From positions 372,001-436,000 of the forward strand of contig JAGVVL010000021.1 in NCBI GenBank assembly GCA_018287875.1: a stretch of 64,000 bases of DNA. Direction: 5' to 3'. A model generated the notes under the pieces. The model saw only the letters and a program-made list of their open reading frames with translations. It did not search any database and was not told where the DNA came from. This DNA is from Nigrospora sphaerica. Lineage: Eukaryota; Ascomycota; Sordariomycetes; Amphisphaeriales; Apiosporaceae. Numbering within the stretch: the first letter of the stretch is position 1; each line of letters starts with the position of its first letter. Below, one piece after another: positions 22,227 through 32,601 of the stretch. A program made the position numbers and the translations under genes.

Positions 22227-22652
22227 CTCTACCTGTGCGAACTCGTCGGCGCTAACCTGCACCGATGGGGCTACGCGGATGATATCGCCGTCTTAACGTT
22301 CGGGAAGACGATCGAGGAGAGCGCGCAAGCAGCCGAGAAGGAGGTCAACGAGATCCTGAAGTACGGCGAAGAGAATAAGATCGCCTTCGCGCCGGAGAAG
22401 ATCGAAGCCATGCACTTCACCCGAGGCCAGGAGAAAACGAATCCGCTTATTAAGCTACGCGGCGACGTGGTGATCCAGCCAACGCCGCTAACAGAGGCGC
22501 CGGAAGGCGCGAGTTTAACGAGCCAGCAGAGGGCCACGCCGGTCCTACGGTGGCTCGGAGTACACTTCGACAGAAAGCTTAAGTTTAAGCGGCACGTGGA
22601 GATCCGAGCCGCGAAAGCCACGAAAGTCGCGAACCACATTAAGTCTAACGTA

Positions 22653-22692
22653 GGTGCCATCCATGTGGCGCATCCAACCAAGTGGCGCACCT
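22653..22692 (+). repeat. Left terminal inverted repeat of transposon 2
   Basis: It begins GGTGCCATCCATGTGGCGCA. Compared with the right repeat it has T for C at two positions. Confidence 0.9.
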
Positions 22693-22765
22693 CAGAGCAC
22701 TCTCGCGACTAATCAATCGATTACTCAACCAAACCGCCCTAAATCAATCCAAACTGATCGGAATC

Positions 22766-24408
22766 CTACTCTTCGGATGTTTCTTCAACCATTACACAGG
22801 TGCGCGCATTATGACCGGTCTTTCCGCAGATGCCACAGCGCCTTTCGCGCGGCTGCGCCTTCCTTGCACGACTACTACCCGCACGCGTTTCCTCCCTCAA
22901 CTGTGTATCCGCATCCTTTTGATCTATGAGATCTTGTCCTTCGGCGATAGTAAGTGTTCCCCCTTGCCTTACATGTGTTTTCTTTGCCCTACGACGTTTA
23001 GCGAGGCCGATATTTGCTTCTCGAAGGCAACGGATCTCAGCCTTCAAGAGGGCATTCTCGTGCATAATCGCCATCGTACCCTTCGCAATCTGGTCAACTG
23101 CCGATAAAATCGGTGTCGGTGAGCTTCCTGGTGACGGCGGACTCGACTTTTAATGAAGTCCGTCTGTGAAGTCGCCTCGGTTGGGTTATGCGGCGTCTGA
23201 GAGGCCCATGGGATGGTCGCGGCTGGGAGGCTCCTTGTCGGTGAAGGCGTCGACAACTTCACATCGAGCTTCGATATGACCCTATCCGGGTCGAGAGGAA
23301 CTATACCGGCTCCTTTAAATCCGGCCTTGACATTGTCGGGTGTAAAGACCTTTGAAAATGCGGCCTGGAAGGCGATAAGGAACTCAGCCTTCGTGATGTG
23401 GTTTACGTGCGATTTCATAAACCCTTCGATCTCGCGACCGTACGCCCGCTTTAGTGGACCAAAACACCCAACGTCAAGTGGCTGGAGAAGATGCGACGAG
23501 TGCGGAGGCATAGAGATCGTGATGATGTTCTTCTCCCTGCAGAAAGCCTGGAAATCGGCCGAAACGTGGCTCTCGTGCCCGTCGATCACTAATAACCGAT
23601 ATTGACCTTTTGCGCGCGACGCCGTGTGTTTATCGAAATGCCGAACCCAGTCCAGGCCTGTCTCGTTGTTGGTCCATCCATTTAAAGTCGGTTTAATTAC
23701 CCAGTCGCGTGGTAGGGTGCTGTCGGCGTACCAGTTCGCGAGATGAGTCTTGCCCTTTACCGCTATGAACGGCGGAACGCACCAGCCATCCGCACACACG
23801 CCTTGGATCGCGGTAGCCCATTCCCGGTTGCCAGGCTGGATCTTCTTTTGTTTCCCGCCGCGATCAGCACCCGTAACGACCATAGAGGACGCGATCTGGC
23901 CCATTATGAAGCCGGTCTCGTCGAAGTTGTACATATCGTCGTCGAGGATGCCGAACTTCGCTTTCATGCTGCGGAAAAGCTCGAACCAAGCCGCAATCTT
24001 TTCAGGATCCTCGCAGAGGGCCCTCTGGTAGTCGTACACACGCGAAAGACGCGTTTTCAGCTGTGGTTGTCGCTTGATGAAGTTCGAGGCCCAATGCGTC
24101 CCGACGCGTGACGCGTCACGCGCCTCGGCAATAACATTGGCCATATCTTCCACGTCGCGCAGCCGGGGTGAGAACCCTCGCGAATCCAGGTCAATTATGT
24201 ATTCAACAATCACCCTTTCTTCCAGTCTCGTTAATCGAGAAGTTGCGCTGCCCTGCTCGGCCTTCGAAGGCGTGCCGGCCATTCTTCGACGTAGGGTGGT
24301 TTCTGGGACGTTGTAGATCTTCGCGGTCGCTCGGCGGCTACTTTGAGGGTTATTTTCAAGAGATTGGATAGCAAGGATTAATTGAGCTTCTTGAGAAGAG
24401 GCAGCCAT
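22766..24408 (-). CDS. pogo-type transposase with C-terminal zinc knuckle
   Basis: The start codon at 24408 gives MAASSQEAQLILAIQSLENN. A psq-like HTH (TAKIYNVPETTLRRRMAG) follows, then a CENP-B HTH (residues about 60-125) and the DDE_1 core with YNFDETGF (about 161), LLVIDGHESH (about 273) and LLQPLDVGCFGPLK (about 311). The main frame ends at 23044. One extra G at the CC/GG pair 23127-23128 would carry it into the other minus-strand frame (MAIMHENALLKAEIRCLREA coiled coil). That frame runs to the CCHC knuckle CGICGKTGHNARTC and a stop at 22766, giving about 545 residues. The lesion may be a sequencing artefact. All three catalytic acidic residues are present, so the element could be or recently was active. 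Confidence 0.85.
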
Positions 24409-24461
24409 TTTTATTTGTGGATGTGTAATGTCGTGAAGTTGATCGATCGCGATTTAGCAGT

Positions 24462-24501
24462 AGGTGCGCCACTTGGTTGGGTGCGCCACATGGGTGGCAC
24501 C
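24462..24501 (-). repeat. Right terminal inverted repeat of transposon 2
   Basis: It is the reverse complement of 22653-22692 with two mismatches and is followed by the TA duplication. Confidence 0.9.
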
Positions 24502-26443
24502 TACGTTATAGCGGCCACAAACCGAGGACCACCAGCCGACAGCCTCCACAAGGCGGTCCGGACCATCTTACTACCGGTAGCGCTATACGGCAGCGAGGCG
24601 TAGTATAAGGGCAGGACAGCACCGGCAAAGCAGGCAAACAAGTCAGGCACAGGACCCGTCAGTACGCGCTTATGGGGGCACATTCAACTGATCCAGAAAG
24701 CCCTGGTAAAGGCGATCCGGGGCGTGCTACCTGTCTGGAAAACTTTCCCTACGGACGCGCTCTTTGGCGCGAGCGGCCTCCCTACGGCACAAATCGCATT
24801 AGACGAAGCGAGGCTTCGATTCGCACACAGGCTCCAGACAGCGCACGTAGGACACATACTAGCCGGCCGAACGGAACCGCGGAAAACACGCCCGTGGGGC
24901 CAGGTGGCTGGAGTCCAGAGGGCGCTGACCACGCTACAACACACGGCCGCGCTGCTCCCGCCGGCCCAGCGGCCGCTACTCTACGCCCCGCGGTTTCCCA
25001 CAGGCTCAAGACAAGACCCTACGGGCGGGGTTAAGAAGGAAGAGGCAGCGGCCGCTTTCGAAAACTGGTTCGCAGGACGAGCCCCATGGGACATCACGGT
25101 CTTCTCGGACGGCTCCCGGACGGAGGAGGGCATCGGATACGGCTACGTGATCTACGAGGGGCAGCAGAGGGTCGCAGAAGGGCAGGGCGCGCTCGACGCC
25201 TGCAGCGTGGTGTACGACGCGGAAGCTCTCGGGGCACTACGCGGGCTCGAAAGAGCAACCAATCTCTACCCCGACGCGCCTATCACCCTCTGCATCGACA
25301 ACACAGCCACAATCTGGAGTGCCCAGAAGGACGCGCCCACAACGTCCCAGTGGGTGTTCGTGGCCATCCACTGGATCACGGCAGACCGCGAGGTCACTAT
25401 CAAATGGAGCCCGGGACACATGGGCATAGCAGGAAACGAGGCCGCAGACGAACTTGCGAAAGCGGGCGCGGAGAAAGGGCCCCGGGGCCCCGGCGCCGTG
25501 CCCACAGCCGCCAGGATTAAGGCAATCGCCAGACAACAGACCAGGAAGCAGGCCACGAAATGGTGGACGCATGAGAACACGAACGTACCGAGCCATTTCC
25601 TCACGGCAAGGATAAAGTATAACCCGGGCAAGTGCCCGAAGGCCCTCACGTTAAAGAGAAAAGTCCTCGGACAGTACCTCGGCGTGCTCTCGGCCCACGG
25701 CGATTTCAAGTGGTACCACGACCGCCATAACCACCGGGACGCCGAAGTGCACTGCCCGTGTACCTCCTACGCACACGGGCGACAGGAGAAGGGCCGCAGC
25801 ATATGGTACACTGCTACGCGCTGCGCTCCACGATACACACGTGGCCCCGACCCCGAAGCCGGAAAAGAGACGGGACGGGACGGAATGGCCAGAGGACAGC
25901 TGGCCAATGCGACTACATAGGCTCGAACTGACCAGCTCGACTCGCCGAGACGCCTACTGGGCATGGCTCATACAGAACCCGCTCGAGTTCCAGAAGTTCT
26001 GCCAAACGACGCGGTATTTCGACCGTATCTGCCCTCCCTCTGGGGAGGTAGGAGAATGGTGCTGCATCGAGAGACGAGCGGAGCACGCAGCAGCGGACGC
26101 GTACGACTCGAGAGACGAAGAAGGTGAAGAACTAGAGATTGTCACCCCATAGGCGATGGTAACGACGGCACGAAGACCGTAATGGTCTAAAGAAGAGTCC
26201 GTCAACTAGTGGCCACCGACGACAACGGAATGAAGGCACTCAGCAAGGGCTGAGAAACGAAGGAACGAGTCGGGAGGATCGGACCGTAGCGACCACCGAC
26301 TGCGATATGTTGAGTCCTAGAGACATGATTTGGCTTCTATGGAAAGAAGGGCTTATATACCGGAAACTAGCTAGCCACGTCCCATACCCTCGGGAGGTTG
26401 TGGCTGCTTCGCAGCCACCTATGACGTAAAACAATTATTATTA

Positions 26444-26459
26444 TTATTGGAGTCCACTA
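26444..26459 (+). repeat. Target-site duplication, right copy
   Basis: It is identical to 22211-22226 and directly follows the LINE's (ATT)n tail. Confidence 0.9.
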
Positions 26460-27849
26460 GGTGGTTCACCCAGTAGAGGCAAGAGTACCCTATCGTCGCC
26501 AGTGGATCGGGCGAGGGCGGGGTGACGCTCTCAATCAGGAAGCATGGGTCGCATAATCCGTATATGTCGCGTTCCAGTGTCTGAGACAGGGCTTCGATAG
26601 ACTTGGAGAAAATCTGGCTATGGACGCCAGCTTGTTCTCTGGGAAAGAGAATTGTCGATTGTTCCTTGACCAAAAAGTCTTTGGCCGACTGGTGCACAAA
26701 GTAGATCTTGTCCTCACGGGTAGTAAGGAACGAGCCGCAAAGGTCGATGATCTCCTGTAGTGATTTAGGATCGTCCGCTTTGTCATAGGACTCTTCGATA
26801 AGCGTAGTGGATTCGATGAGTGAAAGTGGGCGATAGGTCGTTGCTAGGAGAGCAAGGACCTGCATGCAAAGCTCGGCGTCCTCCGATGCACGGATTTGTT
26901 GCATCATCCGTCGATAAAGAAAGTCGAGACCTGATGGGAAAGACTTGACTTTCCGTAACGCATTCCCGCGACGAATCTTCTCGAGTTCTTGGCAGACTAA
27001 GGCGACCCAAAGGAACGTTCCGTCAGCGTTTGACGACAGGTGCTGATGTACTTCCTTGGCAGTATTGTCTCGGTAGCCCTTACGTTGTGCAAGTTGAGAC
27101 ACCTTGTGCGCAATGTAGATGCCCACAGCCGCTGTGATCGACTTCTCGTTGGCCTCTAGGGATAGCCTCTGCGCTACATTGCGTAGCCTTTCCTCAATCT
27201 GTGGCCGGCTGCAGCTTGAGACGAGCCATTTAGCACGGGTTGATTGTGAGGTCTGGACGATCAGGTCGAGTAACCGATCCAGGCCCACCATACACTCGTC
27301 TAATGCATCAATGATGAGGCAAACGCCGCAGAGCCTGGGGTCGTGAAGTATATCCGTGAAGATTCTGCATAGCGTCTGCCAGGTATTTGTGTCCTCGGAA
27401 AGCTTTTCGCGCGAGCTCCCATCCTTCTTCTCCCAATGCGAAATGAGGGAGGTGTCTTGGTCGAGAAGCATCGAGATCAGGCCGCGCAGTACGGCTGTCG
27501 CAGTGTTGATGCGGTCATCGGTAGCTTGACAGAAAAAGTAGGATAAAAGCTTTTCTTCGGCGTATATTGCTTCTAGGTGATCGACGATGCCGCAGAGGAG
27601 CATGGTCTTGCCCATTCCCGGATCGCCCTTGACCCAGAGCAGCTGCTGGTTCTCGTTGTTGCGCCACCGGAGGAAATCGGAATCTTGGAGTACCCAGATG
27701 CACGAGTCCACGAGCAGACCACCTTTGGTATTCTGGATACGTATCTTGTCGTCGCGAGGGTTGGTGATACGCAACTCAGTGATACACCGCTTGCCAGTTT
27801 CGCTGCCTGTGGCTCTGCCTAGAAATACAGATATTAACAACAAAAGCAT
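26460..27849 (-). pseudogene. NACHT NTPase exon of the disrupted NLR
   Basis: It starts with the linker typical of these proteins (ELRITNPRDDKIRIQNTKGG) and FLRWRNNENQQLLW. The P-loop GDPGMGKT follows, then a Walker B-like CLIIDALDEC, KWLVSSCSRPQIE, and a winged-helix/NAIL-like region ending GYSCLYWVNHLVDS. The exon is cut by the LINE after DSN, and the translation then runs into the LINE tail as a string of Asn codons. Apart from the missing continuation the ATPase looks intact. In the normal protein the ATPase drives nucleotide-dependent oligomerisation. Confidence 0.88.
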
Positions 27850-27905
27850 GGTAATGGATAGCTCGCATGCTATTAGACTTGTAAAACGGAGTCAGGGAGT
27901 GCGCA

Positions 27906-28630
27906 CTAATCTCTTGCCACAATCTGTTGAACGCTTTCCGCCCCCTCGCCGTAGATCAACGGCAGGTGAACGTCGAAAACCCCGAGCAGAGAATACGCCA
28001 AATCCTCGGCACGTTTGGTTTGGCGGTTCTTTTGCCAGGAAAATCGGTCGCTGATGCTAAAGTCGGATAGCGGCTTTCTGCGGAGGGCATCGATAGGAAT
28101 CCCCGTGATTTCGTGGAGTAGCGTCTCGAGTGATGCTTTGTCGCCGAGTTTCTGACCTTCCTTCGAGAAGAAAGTTACTGACTTTGGCGCGATTAGTTCC
28201 TGGAGCGTCCATCCACGGGCAAACCATTGGCTCCTTTTGAAATCTAGTTTCCACGATGAGCGAGGCGTTCCTTCGTCTCCCGTAGCGTTCTTCAAAACGT
28301 CGGATAGGTAGACAGAACATGCTTTAGCGTTCTGGTACCAGTGAAACATAGAGTTGATTGCCTCGGAAAGCTCCCAATGGTTAGACTTATTAATGCAGCA
28401 TGTGTCAATCCAGAAGTGCTGCATGCCATCCTCGGCAGCCTGCTGGCCGCAGAACGTGAGCTTTCTGTACCCCTCCTTACGCTGGCCTGTATCTTCTTGG
28501 ATGTCCTGGAAAGTGACCTCTTGCTCATCGGCTCCCCATGTGTCGGATAGAATGGCGTATGGCGGAATCTCGTCGATACGGTCCTCCGTCAGGTTCAAGC
28601 CCCACTGCTCTGAAGTCGTAAGAGGCGCAT
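27906..28630 (-). pseudogene. HET domain exon of the disrupted NLR
   Basis: The translation shows the canonical HET landmarks: PPYAILSDTWG, then FWIDTCCINKSN...EAINSMFHWYQNA, then RSQWFARGWTLQELIAP, KLGDKASL, and a closing SDRFSWQKNRQTKRAEDLAYSLLGVF...PLIYGEG. The usual start MRLL is found at 28630, but it is one base out of frame with SEQWGLNLTED, so the N-terminus is frameshifted. No in-frame ATG precedes the domain. An intron should lie between VQQIVARD and the NACHT exon, with an acceptor TTTCTAG near 27820. HET domains act as cell-death effectors in fungal incompatibility. Confidence 0.85.
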
Positions 28631-29648
28631 GGTGTTTTGCTGTGATTGTGTGAAAGGGGAAGCGAACGAGGACGAGGTTGGCTGTGCGAAAACATCAGGC
28701 TATCCACTGCGCAAGATCTTTTGGGAGGCACAGAGCTGCGTCGTGGGCATTATCACGCCGATTGGGTGCTGCGCATGCATGGTAAACAAGCCTTGGGCAG
28801 CTGGCTGGCCTCCCCGCGCGCTACGGAACTACAACCATCCCTATGTGGTGTGCAACCTGAGAAACAAACATGCGGTACTATTCGGCGAAATTAGGCAGGT
28901 GGAAAAACAGATCTGAATGGAGTTGCGGATGTATTGCAAGGCTGACGTCGAGTCGAGAATCAGGTGTTGCGAGCGCCGTCTCCCCTGCGCGTCGATGCGA
29001 CCGCCCTTCTCCGTTCCTGCTTCTTCTGCCGACCAGTAAACAAGCACACTGCATCTTTGCCGACCCTGCTGTGTTCATTCGTCTTATTCCCTATAGCACT
29101 ACAGCGAGCGATCCCAATGACGGAGCCCAAGTGGTGGACGCCGGCCTGGGCAATAGCGGCCTCGGGGTAGCAGCGCCGTGGCATCATGGCGTACGGGCCG
29201 GGTGGCAAGATACCAACAGCGGCCCGGCCCTCAGCCTCTCCAACTTGGCTCTCGATATCCGATTCTACCCGGCCCAAAAGACAGGATTTCTCAAACTGCA
29301 GACGCGGCTCGACCTGTATCGCTGCAAGCACTATCATCACTGCCTCCATCCCCTCCCCCGACGAGAGGAGATTCCTTTGCCGGTCGACCGTTTAGTGAGC
29401 GACATGTTGGATATGGAAGAGTGGAGAGATAGCCACGAATATGAAGAAGGCAATATCAAGTCTACCGTGCTACAGATACTCGAAGAGGAGATAGATCACG
29501 TAGGTGACCATGTGGTCGAGGGGGTTAGACGCCAACCCCACGGTGGCATCTCGAGCCAATGCGATGTTGCCGTATACTCGGGCTTTCTCTTCCTCCACGT
29601 CGCCCGCGAGAAAACGGGCTATGTATGACGTGCGACCCCCGTCCCAAC
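28631..29648. other. NLR 5' flank with one unassigned open frame
   Basis: This should hold the NLR promoter. A 252-codon plus-strand frame at 28870-29628 is open (it contains LDMEEWRDSHEYEEGN and ILEEEIDHVGDHVVEGV), but it has no recognisable domain and competes with open frames on the other strand. I cannot decide whether it is a gene. Confidence 0.3.
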
Positions 29649-30483
29649 TCATGTTCTCCGCCCACTCGCTCTTGGTCGTCCACGCTTTGCGAGATGCTTG
29701 CTTCGCCCACCTGTGCTTTCCCAGTATGCATGAAGCAGGTCCGGGCAAATGCTCTTCAACTTGGATTCCGCCTCCATGGTCGTATTCGCCTCGGTGGCAG
29801 GATACCCCACCCACTGCACTTCAAGTATGAACCCTTTCTTGTGCTTCTCATGTCTCAAGATCTGGAAGACATGGTAAGACTCTGGAGGTGGAGAGTCTCC
29901 GGTTCGGAAGAGAGCTTGGGTTCTTCCGCCTTGCATTCCCCAGTACTCGTACACTGTGTCTGCGGCTCCATTCTGGATTTCCTCTTCGGGTTCGAAAGTG
30001 GCTTTTTCTGATTCATTGGCCCATTTGACAAGCAACTCGATTCTACCGTCTGAAAGTCGACGGTGTCTTAGGAGTTTCTCCACCTCTTGCTCGACTTCCA
30101 TGGTATCAATTCTTTCGACTCGTTTCAGGGGGTCGTTGGCTGGGCCATATTCGTCGACGTTCAAAGGCGTCAGGCCCTTCGCAGTGGATCTAGGAGCGGA
30201 TTCCCCGTTCCGAGGAAGCTCTGGCCATAGGAGTTCTGGGTATAGAAATCTAATCAGATGTACTACAATGTTTTCAAGTTGGAGGACAAGACTGACCAGA
30301 GTCACCCATATTGGCCAGTGGGACCACTTGTCTTCGCTTATTTTCGGCCGCATCGTCGTTGACCCGGGATCGAGTTCGACGCGCCGCTGATGCAAATGCC
30401 CCATTGTCGTTCTGGCCGGATTGTCTGCGCTTTCTTTGGCCGTGCTGGGCTACAGTGCAAAGCCAATTAATATACATTTCCAA
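29649..30483 (-). CDS. Double chromodomain protein with basic N-terminus and AT-hook-like tail
   Basis: Two exons are supported: up to 30297 and 30235-29649, with an intron of 61 nt (GTCAGT...CCCAG) that keeps the frame. Exon 1 encodes a basic, nuclear-localisation-like stretch (GQRKRRQSGQ, ARRTRSR, ENKRRQ). Exon 2 has a first chromodomain (EVEQEVEKLLRHRR...IELLVKWANE...TFEPEEE...EYW) and a second one (YHVFQILRHEK...LEVQWVGYPATEANTTMEA...AYW). It finishes RGRPRASGRR, which resembles an AT hook. In the first domain the second aromatic-cage position is not obvious; in the second W and Y are present. The product probably binds methylated histone tails or acts as a decayed retroelement-type chromodomain. 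The start at 30483 is uncertain because a poly-A tract lies next to it and an upstream exon is possible. Confidence 0.65.
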
Positions 30484-30904
30484 AAAAAAAAAAAAAGGAT
30501 ATCCTAACTAACTCGTATTATTCGTCGGCGAATGTCGCGACTGGACGCGTCGTGCTGATAGAAGGGCATTGTCAGTCTCCCACCGTTAGTCGGGTTCGGG
30601 GCTTGAACACTCGGAGCCGGTCGTTTACCTACCGTTACCTCCAGGCTCATCAAATGCGCCTTCATTGCGCTTGACGCTGGTTTCCATCATGAGTCTCCAA
30701 GCAGCGAAATGGCCCATGTGGGCGGAAGAAACGGTCAAGAAGAAGAAACGCCGTAATGTGATGCTGCAAAGTGGCAGCCGGGGCAGAGGGAACAGGTGGT
30801 GCGAACCGAAGCGCCCAAAACTAACGCAGGGTCATTAGGAAGCACCCTGGGACCGTCACCGCCCCACGGACTGCACTCTACTGTAGGCGCCAGAGTGGAC
30901 GGCG
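30484..30904. other. Intergenic before MADS-like copy D
   Basis: It has a poly-A tract at 30481-30496 and no gene. Confidence 0.4.
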
Positions 30905-32235
30905 GCCAAGATGGACCGATCCACATCCACCCAGCGCGCGACGCGTCGCCTCCAGCCCTCCTGCGCAACCTCCATCACGGCACCGTCGTCCAGACAATAC
31001 CAACGTCCCATTGGCCCCTAAGTCCGACGCGGCGCACCCATTGTCAGCATGGGCGCCGCAACGAGCATCGTGTCGACTATCACACCTCTTGACAGCCATC
31101 CCCTGCCAACCCGCGTGCGACCATGACCCACAGCAAGGGCCAGAAGGACAAGATTCGGAAGAGCGACCTGTCTCTCCAGAACAAGGCGATCAAGCTGGGC
31201 CAGCGCTGTGACGTCGTCAGCGCGCTCGCGTACTGGAACCCGACGCATCGGAGGATGGAGACGATGATGCATCTCCCGCGCAGCCAGACATTGCCCGATG
31301 TGAACAGGCTGGTTTGTGTTCTTCCCGACAGCCTCCTCATCGGCCGGTGGCTGACAGCAGTAGCTATGCCGGTGAGCAACTGACAACGCTCTTTCTCAAG
31401 CAGGCGCTCGCGTGACGCGATCAAGCGCCGCAGCCCAGGCAGTCGAGCCTGACTATGCGCCGGTTGCCGACCATGCGCCGGTCGCCGAACATGAGTCGAC
31501 TGCGGACCATACCTTGAATGCCGACCACGAGCCCATGGCCGACCCCAACGCGAACGCTGATCCCAACGTCGATGCTGAGCACGAAACCGACCCCGACTAC
31601 AACCAAGGTACGGCAGCTGCCTCAGGCCCCGTGTCGGCCTACGACAATTTTCCCGACGATGAGGGCGTCGCCGTGGGTGCCGACAGGCTTCGAAGCAGGC
31701 CGCCGAGACTCGTGCAGCAGAGGCTCGTGCAGCAAAGGCTTATGCAACAAGAACAGAGAGGTAGGCACTGACAGGAGTGATCTTGGGCCGTCCAAGCATG
31801 CGTTGCTGACCATCGTCTTGCAGAACCCCGACCGGCCGTCAGCTAGCCTTCTAGCACTGCGTCGAGCGATACGATAAACAATGCGATGCAATCGGTATCG
31901 GCAAGAGAGCATGCTCCTAATAGCACAAACAGGCCTTTACCGACGGGCTTCGGTAGAAAGCACTAGCGACAGCTGGGACGGCAGGCGGTATCGCTCGCGT
32001 CCCTCGAGCGGACGGGAGCGCAGCGCATAGCCGTGGGTGAATTTAGTCGCCCAAGACCACCGACTGCAGGGGCAGGCCTACGGAGAGGGGAGACGGGAAT
32101 TGGCATATAGACCTCTGCAGGCGATTGCGAATAACCGGAGGCACCGGGTCAGGATGCAGCGAGACCAGGTGGCGAAGATTCTAAGCTTGTTGGACGAGTT
32201 GAGCGCAGGCTTGGGAAGCATCCAGTTTCGGTAGA
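30905..32235 (+). pseudogene. MADS-like family member, most complete copy (copy D)
   Basis: The ATG at 31123 starts a basic region (KGQKDKIRKSDLSLQNKAIK) followed by LGQRCDVVSALAYWNPTHRR. It resembles the RK.SL..KA.ELG.RCD.DVAL core of small fungal MADS/SRF-like proteins. It then reads LVCVLPDSLLIGRW. A second open stretch (31412-31771) holds imperfect repeats of the type ADHEPMAD and a Gln/Arg-rich end. GTAGGC...TTGCAG at 31761-31823 looks like an intron. The conserved 3' end at 32155-32235 encodes VRMQRDQVAKILSLLDEL...SIQFR. The exons do not join in phase as I read them (stops after 31383 and near 31840), so the copy is probably decayed or needs another splice model. Function unknown; DNA binding is inference from the MADS-like core. 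Confidence 0.45.
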
Positions 32236-32601
32236 GAGCCGTCTCCCGCCAAGGGTGTCATCACTATCTCACCTTCTCTTGGGATGCCGGTCCTTGCGCT
32301 GCCCAGGGACAATTCGTTGTTGTAGCGATTATTGTGTCTGTGGACTGTCACTGATGAATATATATCCACGACATGCCGCGAACTGTAAGCTTGTAGGCGG
32401 CTGGTCCCGCGCTGACGATAAGGCACGAAGCCTGCATTCTCTTATTACATACTACCGCCGCGCCGTGAGCCAAATCATCCAGTTGTCCTGCCAAATCGCC
32501 ATAGGGCCTTAATACAGTGTCTAATCGGACACTCGCGTAGTCCTCAACTTCGACCGCAAAGCAAAGAAAACCGCAACCAGGTCTAATCCGGCTTTCTCCA
32601 C
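32236..32601. other. Intergenic between MADS-like copy D and the Est1-like gene
   Basis: No gene is seen. Convergent 3' flanks are likely. Confidence 0.4.

Larger units (their letters stand above)
22653..24501 (-). mobile_element. pogo-type DNA transposon 2, nested in the LINE
   Basis: The 1849-bp element has 40-bp terminal inverted repeats differing at two positions, and is flanked by TA at 22651-22652 and 24502-24503. Removing it and one TA rejoins LINE sequence, so this is a clean insertion. It encodes a pogo-superfamily transposase on the minus strand that is nearly complete. The high similarity of the repeats and the long frame point to a recent insertion. Confidence 0.92.
22227..26152 (+). 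pseudogene. LINE family C ORF2 (RT C-terminus, RNase H, zinc region)
   Basis: The sequence reads YADDIAVLTFGKTIEESAQ and RWLGVHFDRKLKFKRHVE before the nested transposon. After it come LPVALYGSEA, then a TAG where the family has Trp, PVWKTFPTDALFGASG, and an RNase H domain. The RNase H domain carries ITVFSDGSRTEEGIGYG (first Asp), YDAEALGALRGLE (Glu), LCIDNTATIW (second Asp) and IKWSPGHMGIAGNEAADEL (His and last Asp), all catalytic positions kept. A frame change near 25860 moves into the C-terminal part (AYWAWLIQNPLEFQKFCQTT). Truncation, a nonsense codon and two frameshifts make it inactive. Confidence 0.85.
22227..26443 (+). mobile_element. LINE family C inserted in the NLR gene
   Basis: This is a 5'-truncated LINE of about 2.4 kb once the nested transposon is removed. 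It begins at the reverse transcriptase YADD region (LYLCELVGANLHRWGYADD) and continues through RNase H and a C-terminal region. About 290 bp of 3' UTR end in (ATT)n at 26433-26448. It is antisense to the host gene. The 16-bp duplication proves insertion rather than rearrangement. Confidence 0.92.
20344..28630 (-). pseudogene. HET-NACHT-WD40 NLR-type gene disrupted by nested transposons
   Basis: One minus-strand gene is spread over 8.3 kb: HET domain (28630-27906), NACHT ATPase (27849-26460) and C-terminal WD40 repeats (22210-20344). 22227-26443 is a foreign LINE flanked by the same 16 bp (22211-22226 and 26444-26459). Removing the LINE and one repeat joins LVDSN to KASGGG in the same frame. 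This architecture is that of fungal STAND proteins such as het-e/het-d, in which WD40 repeats sense a partner, NACHT oligomerises and HET triggers cell death. The gene also has independent lesions at the HET start and in the WD40 region, so it was probably dying or dead apart from the insertion. Confidence 0.85.

Noticed and set aside
28870..29628. 252-residue open frame
   Set aside because: No domain, competing frames on the other strand and no clear start or splice context; listed only as unassigned.
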